NCBI RefSeq assembly: GCF_000803265.1
Contig: NW_014575403.1
Location: 186,001-250,000 of the forward strand
Reading direction: 5' to 3'
DNA length: 64,000 nt
Origin: Ordospora colligata OC4
Taxonomy: Eukaryota > Microsporidia > Ordosporidae
Every line of letters begins with the position of its first letter. Position 1 is the stretch's first letter. The position numbers were made by a program, and so were the translations under genes. The notes beneath the pieces were generated by a model, which did not search any database, was not told where the DNA came from, and was given only the letters and a program-made list of their open reading frames with translations. Below are positions 1 to 10,095 of the stretch, piece by piece.

Positions 1-2
1 TT

Positions 3-3000
3 GACGCACTTGAGATGAATGAGATGATGAATGGAAGGATGTCTGAAGACATGGAGTTTGCAGTGATGAGTCTGATAGATGTGTTGATTTATTATGGAGT
101 TGACTTTTTGAAGGTTTCAGTGGCACTTGGATTGGACGATGTGAAAGGTCCATTTTATTGCAGGTATTCAGCAGGGTTGAATGAGAAGGCATTTGAAAGA
201 CATATGGTTTTTTTTGTGAGCAATGCGCTTGTTTTAAACCAGAAGGCGCGGTATTTGAAGATGGATGTGTTGATGGAATGCGTTGAAGTTTTCAGACAGT
301 GTAGAGCAGATGTTAGATATCACATTCTAAGATCATTAAAGATGTACTGTAAAGAGCCTAGATCAAGGGGACTTTCTGAGTTTATTTTAAGAGGTGGAAT
401 TGCGATGTTAGAAGGATATCTGAAAGACAGCTGGCAATATGGGATAAATGAGAATGTGAATGTAAGGTATGCAGTGAAGGTTCTTGGTGAGATATACATG
501 CAGGATTGGAGAGGCGAGATAGGTGTTAGAGGATTTGAGGAAAGTGAGTTTCTTGACATATTGGTGAGCATGATACGAAGGCTGTATTCTGTGGATATTC
601 GAACTGTGTGTGTTTGCATGAGGGTTCTATCGTGCTTTGCATTTGGAGATCCTTTGAGCATAGGGAGACTTGTTGAGAGGGGAGTTATGATTGTGTTTGA
701 GAAGATGTTAATGGCTGAATTGACAATTGAATGTTTTTCTGAGATGGTGTCATGTATGGATGCGTTTTCACTGAACCTTGATGCACAAAGAATGATTTGT
801 GATTCTGAGTATTTATTTAAGTTGCTGTTTATGCTTAGAGAGGATGAGTTTTTGAAGACTGTGAGTGGAAGTAGTAAGGTAATGTCGCTTTTGAATGTGC
901 TTATTATGCACCATCCTGTATTCAGAGACGATTTAGTGAAGTTCTATGTGACATACATGCAATGCTTGACAAGTGTATTTGAAATGCAATCTAAGGATGC
1001 ATTTGTGGTTGATGAGTGGAAGGTAAATGTGATGAATAACTTTTTTGGATTTATTGGAAAGATGCAGGTATATCCAGATGCAGAAGAAGCATGTATTCTT
1101 TTCCGTAAGGTCTATGATTTTTTTGTAGATGTAAATTATGCGTGTAGGATGCACAATCCGATGAAGGGGATTGTTGTGGGGATGCTTCGGAATATTTACA
1201 GCATGATTGATGGAGATGTAGGAATGATACAAATGTTCATAAGAGACAGCAAGATGATGGCTGATTTATTGTGCAAACGAATGCATGATGGGGTGATTAA
1301 TGGATATTCATGGACAGATGAAGAAGAAGAAGATGATGTAGTTGACAAATTGATGTTTTCGTATAGCAACCATGCTGCATTGATGTGCATACTGATTGAT
1401 GATGTTTTGCAGAATAAGGATTACATTTTGGCGACTGATCTTGAGATGGTGCCAGAGAGTGTTGGCATGAAAATGCTTTTAGAAATGTTTGATGGAGTTG
1501 AAGAAATGTATATGAGATTGTCTGAACTCTCTGGTGTATTTTTGGATGTACCTGATGCAGATATGTTTGTATTGTTGTGTAAGGCTGTGAGTGTAGATCT
1601 TGATGTTGATATTTCTAAATGCAGTGTGCGCCTGTGTTTAATTAGATCGATTTATTCGTGTGTGACTTATCTTGTACGATCTGTGTGGAAAGTTTTAGTA
1701 GAAGTGGCGCCTGTGCATGGTGTTAAGTTTTTACAGAAAGCAGTGAATACTTGTTTACAGGACAATGGAATGTCTGTGGTGATGATGACACGGCTATTCA
1801 AGAAGCTATGTCCATACTTCAGGCCTGAGCATTGTGAAGTGGTATCTGGGTGTGAATTTGCAAAGCAGTTACTTGGGATTCGTGGAGAGCATTCTAAGGT
1901 TATTGCAATTGTGAATTTTATTATAAGTGAACTTTTGTACACAATGAGAGAGGATAATGAGTTGAGACATAGATTTCTGCAATATTTGCTTGATATTGAT
2001 ATGATAGATGGCAGTTTAAGTAGTATTGATGATAACCAGCGTAACTTTACATTGAGTAATCTTATTATTGATGCAGTTCAAAGCATATTTGATGAAGAAG
2101 ATGGCGACAAGATTCAAATGCTAGAATATGACATGAATATGGTTATGTGCATATATGAGAAGTTTTATATACCACCTGAATGCAAAAAGATTAAAATTGA
2201 AAGACTTGTAAGATCACCAATTTGTTTGAAGGGATTGATGAGAATCAAGGCTTACTCATCCATTCGATGTTTTGTAATGAGATATAGAAAGGTTTATGAG
2301 TATGTTTGTGCATCTATTGCTAATTTTGAATATTCTGATGAATTTGTTGAAATGGCAGGAGATGTTTTTCTATCTGCAAGTGTTGGGATGTGTCCACACT
2401 TGATTGATGTGAAAATGATTGAGGAGAGTATTCCTGTGTTGATTGAATCTGATGTATCAGTGTCTAAGACACTTTATTTTCTCAGGATGTATTTCCGGCT
2501 ACTAACTGTTTTGAGAATGCCAATGCCTTACAACTTTGATCTTGAGAAGCTGATGATGCGGATTAGGACATGCAGCGAGATGATGGAGATGCGGATGCTT
2601 TTGGGATATGCGATTCGGCCTGGTATTCAAGATGTATTGGGAAATGTGGCGTTTCCTAAGCAAATGTCAGGTTTAACAGATGCAGATGAGTTTTTGAAGC
2701 CTTTGTGTTTTTTAATGTACAGAGACTATGGAATGTTTGTGAGAAAATGTGTAGAGGCTATTGCAAAACGGAATAAGATGAACTGTACAGAATATGACTA
2801 CTGTAAGACAGATAGTGTTTGTAGTAATGCAGATGAAGAAGTATGCAGTAATGCAAATGACGAGGTGCATGATTATGAAGAGGTGTATGTCAGGAAGCTT
2901 ATTATACTACTTGATTCACAAAAATGCATGAACAAAGCGATTCAATTTCTTTCTGAAATAATGATGAATCATGCATCGCTTCTTGGAAAGATATGCACAC

Positions 3001-6000
3001 CTTCTGTGTTGAACAAGGTTTATGAGAAATGCATTAGAGATGGGGAACTTTCGCCGAGACACGGACATGATAAAGAGATAGAGCGTGGTGTTTGTTTATT
3101 TGCAGCTGGATTGTTGGCTGAGTCACGAGTTGTGAGTGAAGAGATGATTCTGGAATTTAATGAAGGGATGGCTAAAGTGGATGCATATAAGATGCCAGTG
3201 TGTACATTTCTGATTTCGAAGGTCAGGGATGAGGATGAAGAAGCATTTATGCGTGCAGTGTATATAATTGGAAGGTGTTTAGTGCCACAGGTAGTTTTGA
3301 AGCACGAGCGTGAGGATGATAGATCGAAAGAAGATCTTCGAAGATGTTCTTTGTTTTTAAGTGCATCAGGGATATTCAGTGAAATTATCAAGAGATTAGC
3401 ATGTATGGAAGAAAGCAGCAGTATTTATGAATTATGCGTGCACTATGGAATGGATTGCCTGAACAGGATGTACTCGCATTGCCATGGAAGTGTTGTGAAT
3501 GCAATTGAAGATTATGAAAATGAATCGAATGATGAATATTTCAGCATTGGGTCTGACGAGCAAGAGTTCAGCGAGAGTGGGATATCTGAAGAAGGTTATT
3601 TTGAAGATATGCCGTTCCATGGAATAGAAGTAGAGGATGAAGCGATTGATGATAGCATGAGCAGCGAAGAATCAAGATCGGATGATGTAGTTGTTATAAA
3701 GAGTATTGAAACTGAGTATGAGATGCCTACTGCGATGTACACGATGTGCATGGAATATAACGGGCTGTGTTCTGAAGTCAAAGATGATGTTGAAGGAATC
3801 ATGTGCAGGAAGTTGTATGAAGATTTAGTGCAGAAGGAGATGAAGGAGATGAAGTGCTGTGAGAATAAAGCGACTGATGCATTGCATGTCTCTGCATGTG
3901 TATTGAATTGTGTGAAAGATGGCGACTATGTTCAGCGTGTGGATCGAAGTGGAAGTGGAAATGTAAATATGGATATGAATGAAAGTGTAAATAATGTGAA
4001 TGATGAAGAAAGTATAAATAATGTGAATGATGAAGAAAGTTTAAAGAAGAATATTGTTGAGAATATGGAAGATGTTGTTGAAGTAATGACATGGGATGAG
4101 TGGTGCAATGAATTGTATGCATGCAATAGTGTGTCTGAGATGCATGATGAAATTGATATAAATGATTTTGAGTGCACATCTACACAATATGAATATGAAG
4201 AAGGATCTTCAGAGTCTGATTTGGGAGTAGTTGGTGGAGAAATACCTATGCTTGAGGCATCTACACTCAATGCGATGGAGATGAGTGATTTGATAGAATA
4301 TTTAGACAGCTATTTTATTGATAGACGTGCAAAGTCGATGGATTATGCAGGACTAGCAGTTGAGTTCTACGAACAGCTCTCTAATGAGGTTAGAGTTATT
4401 TTTGAAGAGAAAGAGAGAGTGTATAGAGAGAGTTTTTTCAGGCATGAGACAGAAATTGAGAGCAATAAGGATGTGTCTGATTCTGTAATGAGTGTGGAAG
4501 AATGTGTTGAAGTAGATGAGAATGTGTTTTGTATGTTTGTAAGCAAAGTGATTACTGAAAAGGAGATCATTTTTTTGAAAAGCAGGAAATTGATAGAAAG
4601 AATGTGCACGAGCACTAAGATGAGAGATGCTGCCTTTAAAGCTGTAAATGATGCCATTTTATCTATATATGTGGACAATATGAATGAAGCCACAGAATGC
4701 AAGTTTAGAAGATGCCTTTTACTGCTGGTGAGTATGATTAAAAGGCCCTGGAAAGATAGATGCATTGTGAAGAATACAGTACTCGTGTGTAAGGTATTTG
4801 AGGTGATGAGTAAAATCAAGATGACTGAGGAGATATTGAAGCTTGTGGCTGAATTCAGTTTTATTTTCAAAGAAGATAAAAATAAGATTCTTGGTATTGA
4901 TATGAATCTTGATGGAGTGATATGTATGTTTGTAAAAGAGATGAAATGTGGATGGTTTACACATGTTGAAGTGCTTGTAGAAAACACATCTATACATTTT
5001 GGATCAAGATATATGGATGTTATATTTGAAGAGATAAGGAAGAAGATGAATGAGTTTAAGAGGATTATTGACGATGGGAGATGGATTGGAAGGTATACAA
5101 ATGCACAAAGAGGATTTGTGCGTCTTTGGAAGCTGGCTACGAATGTGTTTGCAAAGGTTTATGAAGTTGAAAGCATACAAGATGAAGTTTTTATGGAGTT
5201 GGTTACTGATCCATTCTGGACGATGTTTTTTGAACGTCAAGATGGAAAAGTATGTGTTGAGGACCTGATGAATGTTTCTGATATTTTTGAGTCATTTTTT
5301 GCAGTTGGAAAGGCATTTGAATCAAGAAAAGGATTGGAAGAAGACATGTCTTTTAAAGAGTTTTATACGAATGTACTTGAAAAGCAATCGAAACAAATCA
5401 ATCTGCTTGTTGAGGAGAGGCCAGAAAGGTTTTTTAAGAGCTTTAATAGGCTTATCAATAGATCGATATTGACTTTCAGCAACAAGAAGAAGTATTTATG
5501 TAGGAAATTGCGAGTGGAAGGGACAGACAAGTTGTCTGTGTTCTACAAGGTATATGTTGACAGAGATGATGTTCTTCGTAGTTCGTACTTCCAGGTGATG
5601 GCAAAAAGCCCTGAAGATTTTCGTACGAAGCGATTTGAAATCAAGCTTGCAGGAGAAGAAGGATTAGATTACGGAGGAATAACAAGAGAGTGGCTTTTAC
5701 TGCTTGCAAAGGATCTGCTTGACCCAAACTTTGCATTGTTTGAGTTTTCAACAGAAGATAAAACAGTTGCAGTTCCATGCAAGAATAGCCACGTGAATCC
5801 TGAACATCTTTCATATTTCAAGTTTGTAGGAAGAATAATGGCAAAGGCCATCATGGAAGGATACTTCTTGAATCTACAGCTACCAAAGTTTGTGTATAAA
5901 CATATTCTTGGTAAGACATGTGGTTTAGATGATCTGAAGTCTGTTGACAATGAGTTTTACAAATCACTCATATGGATACGAGATCACAGTGTTGATGAAT

Positions 6001-6620
6001 CACTTGGATTGATGTTTTCATTCACTGAGGTGAGTTTTGGTGTGAATATAACAACCGATCTGATTGATAATGGACGAGATGTATTTGTTTCCGAGAGTAA
6101 CAAGAAAGAATATGTGCGGGTTGCTGCATGGCATAGGCTTTTCAACGGAATAGAAGCACAGCTCTCTGCATTGAAAGCAGGGATATTTGAGATCCTTGGA
6201 GAAGATGCATTGGATATGTTTGATGAAAATGAGCTTGAGCTGCTTGTTTGTGGTATTCCTGAGATAAATGTTGATGACTGGAAAAGTAATACTCTTTATT
6301 ACGGATACACTGAAAGCTCAAAGACAATCATTTGGTTCTGGAAAGCTGTTAAATGTCTTGATTCAGTTCAGAAAGCAAAGCTGTTGCAGTTTGCCACAGG
6401 AACATCAACATTACCATTCGAGGGATTTTCTCATTTACAGGGAAATAATACCATACAGAAGTTCTCAATCCACAAGATGCCTGATAGAATGGACAGCTTG
6501 CCTACGGCACACACTTGTTTCAACCAACTAGTGCTGCCTTCGTATTCATCGTATGAAACAATGCTGAAATGCCTTACAACAGCAATCAATGAATGCTCTA
6601 CAGGATTTGGATTCATATAA
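3..6620 (+). CDS. TOM1: HECT-type E3 ubiquitin ligase, Tom1/HUWE1-like (5' end outside window)
   Basis: Giant E3 ligase that would transfer ubiquitin from an E2 through a cysteine thioester. The last ~360 residues form a complete HECT domain, with a DYGGITREW core and the LPTAHTCFNQL loop; the catalytic Cys is residue 2168 counted from the ATG at 15 (codon 6516-6518). The preceding ~1,800 residues are helical, Cys/Met-rich and repeat-like, with long acidic stretches around residues 1150-1420, as in the HUWE1/Tom1 class. The frame is open from base 3 with no upstream stop, and Tom1 relatives exceed 3,000 residues, so the ATG at 15 is probably internal. Residues near 1325-1342 contain an exact duplication of a nine-codon unit. 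The gene converges on the Exo70-like gene with a 12-bp gap. Family assignment is secure; Tom1 orthology is inferred from size and architecture. Confidence 0.9.
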   Translation, partial: DALEMNEMMNGRMSEDMEFAVMSLIDVLIYYGVDFLKVSVALGLDDVKGPFYCRYSAGLNEKAFERHMVFFVSNALVLNQKARYLKMDVLMECVEVFRQCRADVRYHILRSLKMYCKEPRSRGLSEFILRGGIAMLEGYLKDSWQYGINENVNVRYAVKVLGEIYMQDWRGEIGVRGFEESEFLDILVSMIRRLYSVDIRTVCVCMRVLSCFAFGDPLSIGRLVERGVMIVFEKMLMAELTIECFSEMVSCMDAFSLNLDAQRMICDSEYLFKLLFMLREDEFLKTVSGSSKVMSLLNVLIMHHPVFRDDLVKFYVTYMQCLTSVFEMQSKDAFVVDEWKVNVMNNFFGFIGKMQVYPDAEEACILFRKVYDFFVDVNYACRMHNPMKGIVVGMLRNIYSMIDGDVGMIQMFIRDSKMMADLLCKRMHDGVINGYSWTDEEEEDDVVDKLMFSYSNHAALMCILIDDVLQNKDYILATDLEMVPESVGMKMLLEMFDGVEEMYMRLSELSGVFLDVPDADMFVLLCKAVSVDLDVDISKCSVRLCLIRSIYSCVTYLVRSVWKVLVEVAPVHGVKFLQKAVNTCLQDNGMSVVMMTRLFKKLCPYFRPEHCEVVSGCEFAKQLLGIRGEHSKVIAIVNFIISELLYTMREDNELRHRFLQYLLDIDMIDGSLSSIDDNQRNFTLSNLIIDAVQSIFDEEDGDKIQMLEYDMNMVMCIYEKFYIPPECKKIKIERLVRSPICLKGLMRIKAYSSIRCFVMRYRKVYEYVCASIANFEYSDEFVEMAGDVFLSASVGMCPHLIDVKMIEESIPVLIESDVSVSKTLYFLRMYFRLLTVLRMPMPYNFDLEKLMMRIRTCSEMMEMRMLLGYAIRPGIQDVLGNVAFPKQMSGLTDADEFLKPLCFLMYRDYGMFVRKCVEAIAKRNKMNCTEYDYCKTDSVCSNADEEVCSNANDEVHDYEEVYVRKLIILLDSQKCMNKAIQFLSEIMMNHASLLGKICTPSVLNKVYEKCIRDGELSPRHGHDKEIERGVCLFAAGLLAESRVVSEEMILEFNEGMAKVDAYKMPVCTFLISKVRDEDEEAFMRAVYIIGRCLVPQVVLKHEREDDRSKEDLRRCSLFLSASGIFSEIIKRLACMEESSSIYELCVHYGMDCLNRMYSHCHGSVVNAIEDYENESNDEYFSIGSDEQEFSESGISEEGYFEDMPFHGIEVEDEAIDDSMSSEESRSDDVVVIKSIETEYEMPTAMYTMCMEYNGLCSEVKDDVEGIMCRKLYEDLVQKEMKEMKCCENKATDALHVSACVLNCVKDGDYVQRVDRSGSGNVNMDMNESVNNVNDEESINNVNDEESLKKNIVENMEDVVEVMTWDEWCNELYACNSVSEMHDEIDINDFECTSTQYEYEEGSSESDLGVVGGEIPMLEASTLNAMEMSDLIEYLDSYFIDRRAKSMDYAGLAVEFYEQLSNEVRVIFEEKERVYRESFFRHETEIESNKDVSDSVMSVEECVEVDENVFCMFVSKVITEKEIIFLKSRKLIERMCTSTKMRDAAFKAVNDAILSIYVDNMNEATECKFRRCLLLLVSMIKRPWKDRCIVKNTVLVCKVFEVMSKIKMTEEILKLVAEFSFIFKEDKNKILGIDMNLDGVICMFVKEMKCGWFTHVEVLVENTSIHFGSRYMDVIFEEIRKKMNEFKRIIDDGRWIGRYTNAQRGFVRLWKLATNVFAKVYEVESIQDEVFMELVTDPFWTMFFERQDGKVCVEDLMNVSDIFESFFAVGKAFESRKGLEEDMSFKEFYTNVLEKQSKQINLLVEERPERFFKSFNRLINRSILTFSNKKKYLCRKLRVEGTDKLSVFYKVYVDRDDVLRSSYFQVMAKSPEDFRTKRFEIKLAGEEGLDYGGITREWLLLLAKDLLDPNFALFEFSTEDKTVAVPCKNSHVNPEHLSYFKFVGRIMAKAIMEGYFLNLQLPKFVYKHILGKTCGLDDLKSVDNEFYKSLIWIRDHSVDESLGLMFSFTEVSFGVNITTDLIDNGRDVFVSESNKKEYVRVAAWHRLFNGIEAQLSALKAGIFEILGEDALDMFDENELELLVCGIPEINVDDWKSNTLYYGYTESSKTIIWFWKAVKCLDSVQKAKLLQFATGTSTLPFEGFSHLQGNNTIQKFSIHKMPDRMDSLPTAHTCFNQLVLPSYSSYETMLKCLTTAINECSTGFGFI
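3989..4042 (+). repeat. 27-bp tandem duplication inside the HECT ligase gene
   Basis: Two head-to-tail 27-bp copies (3989-4015 and 4016-4042) differ only near their ends. They encode two copies of an Asn/Asp/Glu-rich nonapeptide (NNVNDEES core) in the acidic linker. The reading frame is kept. Confidence 0.85.
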
Positions 6621-6632
6621 GCAATAAAAGAT

Positions 6633-8117
6633 TTATGTATGAGGTTGTGAATATAGTTTTTTGATTTGATGATACAATTTTGTGGTGTTTCCCATGTATT
6701 TCTTTGTGCTCAGTGCTTTATTAACTATGGTATCTATTTGCTCCACAATATTTGTTCTGTATGCTTCAGGTACAAAGTGCCTGTTTTGACTCTCAATGTT
6801 CTTATCAAGAAATACTGTTATGTCTTCTTCACTTCTTTTTTCAAGTTCATGCTTCCACACATTTACAATGTCATCGATGTTGATGCTGACTATCTGTTCT
6901 ATTGAAATATTGTCAACATGCTTCAGGTGTCCATCAAATACATGTGCATTGTTCAGCACATACACACTCTTAGATATTCCTTTCAGTGTCTCAGCAAGAA
7001 GTAGAATCTTCTCCATAGATTTTCCACTGAATACCTGGAACATGTCCTGTGGCTCTGTAAGCCCAAAACTCATTCCATATGTTTTCACAAACACTTCTAG
7101 TATGTCCTTATGGTCATAAAAAGAATCCAATATACTTCTCATGTCCACACACAAACTTTCTGCATCACACTTACTGTTTGCATTCATTACCATATCCAGG
7201 TCTTCAAAATACCTAGACATGCAATTACAGATAACCTGATTTATTCTATCCTTAAACACAAAAAGTTCTTCCATTGCTCTAGTCCTTCTGTTTCCAGAGT
7301 GCCTGAGTTTCGAATTCAACTCCACAAGAAACGGAATGCTACTTATCCCTTCTTCCTTCTCCATCCTCATCAGGTTGTCTATAATCTCTCTTCTCAATCC
7401 AATCACAAGCATCTTCTGCAATCCAATCGTTACCTCCGGATGCTCTTTTCCAATTACACTGTCGTTGATGTCTGCAATCTCCAATAGTGTATGGCTCAAC
7501 CTACTTGTTCGTTCTAATAGCATATTGTTGTCTGATCCAACACCATCAAAACCAAACTTCGAGTACATCATGTCTGTATACCTGCTTATAGTCCGTTTTC
7601 TATCGACATGTGCAAGCAGAAATACCGCAAATTCTTGTATTTCAGGTTCCAGCTTTGGGATCTTTGAAAGAGAAGCAAAAAACGATTCCTCAACTACACC
7701 AATAGCTCCCTTAATGATTTCATCCAAACTAATCACTTCCACTTCCACTACTATAACTCCATTGTATTCCACCAGGTTTTGGCGTACATCCATCAGCCTC
7801 TGTATTGATCCCATCACATCATTTTCTTTAAGCGTTTCAAGCTTGCATGTAAACGAAGCATTGTTCATTCCCCCAAACTGCTCTTCTAGGCTGCTTTTCT
7901 CTTGATTGATCACTGCTTTAGATTGCATAAACATGTTGTAAAACATCAAAAGTTTGTCAATGCCTTTCTTTGGCTCAATATACGACTTGAACTCATCAAT
8001 TATGTCTAAATTCAACTTACTCATCAATGAGTCCAATGCTCTTGCACGGTTGTCTATTTCTATACTAACATCATTATACCTTTTGAGCTTTGCAAGGATG
8101 TTTGGATCTTTCAGCAT
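6633..8117 (-). CDS. EXO70: Exocyst complex subunit Exo70-like
   Basis: Probable Exo70, the subunit that tethers secretory vesicles to plasma-membrane phosphoinositides and Rho GTPases. The 494-residue protein is all-helical. An ISRYTDMMYSKFG segment near residue 180 resembles the conserved Exo70 'Y..iR...i..SL' region. Further on, a VYVLNNAHVFDGHLK segment resembles the family's 'LNN..y' motif, and the C-terminus is basic (KYMGNTTKLYHQIKKLY), as in Exo70 lipid-binding tails. It is shorter than yeast Exo70 (~620 residues). The ATG follows CCCTGGCCG, matching the start signal seen across this window. An Exo84-like gene at 56.6-57.9 kb supports a retained exocyst. The assignment rests on pattern recognition; another exocyst or COG rod subunit is the alternative. 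Confidence 0.6.
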   Translation of the reverse strand: MLKDPNILAKLKRYNDVSIEIDNRARALDSLMSKLNLDIIDEFKSYIEPKKGIDKLLMFYNMFMQSKAVINQEKSSLEEQFGGMNNASFTCKLETLKENDVMGSIQRLMDVRQNLVEYNGVIVVEVEVISLDEIIKGAIGVVEESFFASLSKIPKLEPEIQEFAVFLLAHVDRKRTISRYTDMMYSKFGFDGVGSDNNMLLERTSRLSHTLLEIADINDSVIGKEHPEVTIGLQKMLVIGLRREIIDNLMRMEKEEGISSIPFLVELNSKLRHSGNRRTRAMEELFVFKDRINQVICNCMSRYFEDLDMVMNANSKCDAESLCVDMRSILDSFYDHKDILEVFVKTYGMSFGLTEPQDMFQVFSGKSMEKILLLAETLKGISKSVYVLNNAHVFDGHLKHVDNISIEQIVSINIDDIVNVWKHELEKRSEEDITVFLDKNIESQNRHFVPEAYRTNIVEQIDTIVNKALSTKKYMGNTTKLYHQIKKLYSQPHT

Positions 8118-8279
8118 CGGCCAGGGCTGTTATGCATGATCAAATACATTCAATTCGTAGTAAACATAAATACAATTGGAGTGCTTATGCGCATAAATAC
8201 CAATCATTTATATCCCGAGAATGCATTCGATAACATTATTTAGATTAGCATCAGTACAAGAATTCATCCCCTACGACGC

Positions 8280-9962
8280 ATGCTTGATATGAACAACCTC
8301 AAGAAAACATTGCTAGCAGGATTCGTACTGCTCGCATACACAGATATTCTGAACAACAGGTCTTATGATCTTGTTGGTGTAGATAAGGGATATACAAATC
8401 TCAAAGGATACCACTACGATAAAGATAAAGACATGTACGATGAAGTTTTCAGCTACAAGCATGAACAGAAAATCCATCTTGTCATTCCTGCAGATTTCAA
8501 TGGAAGTGGAATAGTAAGTTACGTGCTTGTAACAAGGAAGAATGATGGAACATTTGACAATCACATATACTTCCGTGACAGAGATGAAACAAAGCATATT
8601 GGAGAATCCTTAGCCACTCCACTGCTATTTACATGCCCCGATGATCTTAGACCTCAACTGCTTATCCAATACAGCGATGGTCTGAAAAAGGTTCGGATTA
8701 GTGAAGATGGAGAACTGAAAACAGAGGATGTTGATGATTATGGACGATTACACAATGAGCATACTTCTGCATTTGTTGAGCTTGATGGGAGTATGAAGGC
8801 ATGCCTGTGCCTAGTCATTGACAACGGGAATGGGAAAAAATCACTGAGGGTATTCAATAATAAGGATGGAGAATATGTGAGGTACTTCGAGATGGACCTT
8901 CCAGATGAGATAGGCCCAATTGTATTTGGAGACTTTAATGGAAACGGTATGAACGACATGGCATTTATACAACGAAGCGGGACAAAGTATGTTTTGAAGA
9001 TATACTTCAACTCAACGTCAAGAGTTGGAAATACCAACAAGCTTCTTGGTGGATTTATCCCGACACAGATCAACTCAACTGTGTTTTCTGAGGGAGATAT
9101 GGAGATAGTGGATCTAAGCTTGATGTTTCCGAATTGCACGCCAATCCTTAAATCTGAAGAACATTTTGGTGGGATGCCATATGGAATATTCTCTGCTGAT
9201 CTGAGAGCAAAAGGTAAAGTGGACTTCTTTATTGTGATGAAGGACATTGATGGCAGCACAAGAGTTGGAGCCCTTGAAAACCATTCTGAACCTGGCAAGG
9301 CATTATTTGAAAAAGCAGAGTATCACGATGATATTCACAAACTGAAGAATGTAATATCCATAAGCTGCTGTGACTATAACAGCCGAGGAAGAGAAGCCGT
9401 GTTTGTGAATCGTGTTGTTGACAACGAAGCTGTTCTTGAAGTGTATGAAAACAACCTTTCGAAAGAGAATCTCAAGCTGAGTCTCTCAGCAATCTATCCA
9501 AGGCATGAAGCATATGGATGCGCTATTCCTGGCGTTTCTTATCTGATATCTTACTGTGACGGAGAGAAGGTGCATATTTCGAGTCAGATGGCCTACAGCA
9601 CGTATGTGCACCTAAAACATCACGTGGCATATATTGGGCTTGGCACAATGAATCTGATTGTTGATATACTGATGATAGGGACGCCTGGAAGCAATACAAG
9701 TCCATATGCAGGACCATATGCCATTAATTCAATTGCAATCCCAAACACTGATTTAGTCGTATACCTTCAAGAAAATGGCAACTACACGGTGGAGGCACAT
9801 TTTATTGTTGGAGAGCACTTTAAGACAATAATAATTGCTCTCTTTGGTGTTGCATTTGTCAATCTGATATTCATAGTTCTACTCCGACTCAAGGATATAC
9901 GAAGAATGAAGATGGCAAACAGCAAAGATGCACTACGTCCACTGTTTTCTACACTTAAATAA
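8280..9962 (+). CDS. LINKIN/ITFG1 (TIP)-like type I membrane protein with FG-GAP repeats
   Basis: Single-pass membrane protein of 560 residues. It has a hydrophobic N-terminal signal segment (residues ~8-22), a long lumenal or extracellular domain and one C-terminal transmembrane helix (~515-538) followed by a short basic tail. FG-GAP, integrin-alpha-like calcium loops are visible: ADFNGSG near residue 72, GDFNGNGMNDMAF near 218 and CDYNSRGREAVFV near 365. This is the layout of the T-cell immunomodulatory protein/LINKIN family, whose members act in adhesion and at the cell surface. In a parasite it could sit in the secretory pathway or at the surface; that is inference. CCCC lies 8 bp before the ATG. 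A second ATG at codon 4 could also serve. Confidence 0.75.
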   Translation: MLDMNNLKKTLLAGFVLLAYTDILNNRSYDLVGVDKGYTNLKGYHYDKDKDMYDEVFSYKHEQKIHLVIPADFNGSGIVSYVLVTRKNDGTFDNHIYFRDRDETKHIGESLATPLLFTCPDDLRPQLLIQYSDGLKKVRISEDGELKTEDVDDYGRLHNEHTSAFVELDGSMKACLCLVIDNGNGKKSLRVFNNKDGEYVRYFEMDLPDEIGPIVFGDFNGNGMNDMAFIQRSGTKYVLKIYFNSTSRVGNTNKLLGGFIPTQINSTVFSEGDMEIVDLSLMFPNCTPILKSEEHFGGMPYGIFSADLRAKGKVDFFIVMKDIDGSTRVGALENHSEPGKALFEKAEYHDDIHKLKNVISISCCDYNSRGREAVFVNRVVDNEAVLEVYENNLSKENLKLSLSAIYPRHEAYGCAIPGVSYLISYCDGEKVHISSQMAYSTYVHLKHHVAYIGLGTMNLIVDILMIGTPGSNTSPYAGPYAINSIAIPNTDLVVYLQENGNYTVEAHFIVGEHFKTIIIALFGVAFVNLIFIVLLRLKDIRRMKMANSKDALRPLFSTLK

Positions 9963-10095
9963 ACTGTTTACTTGCATTGATTGATGCATTTATTGAAAAT
10001 AACGCCATGTAGCGATGCTAGATGTGAACAGTTAATAGCGCCATCAAATAATTGATTCATATTCAGATGTATATTCTATCTTTAGTTCACATCTC

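Noticed and set aside
3799..4987. Several long antisense frames (up to 206 codons) within the HECT gene
   Set aside because: Low-complexity His/Tyr/Ser-rich mirror images of the acidic linker and neighbouring coding sequence; no domain or start signal.
7336..7905. 189-codon plus-strand frame within the Exo70-like gene
   Set aside because: Ser/Ile-rich antisense shadow of a helical protein; no start signal and no family.
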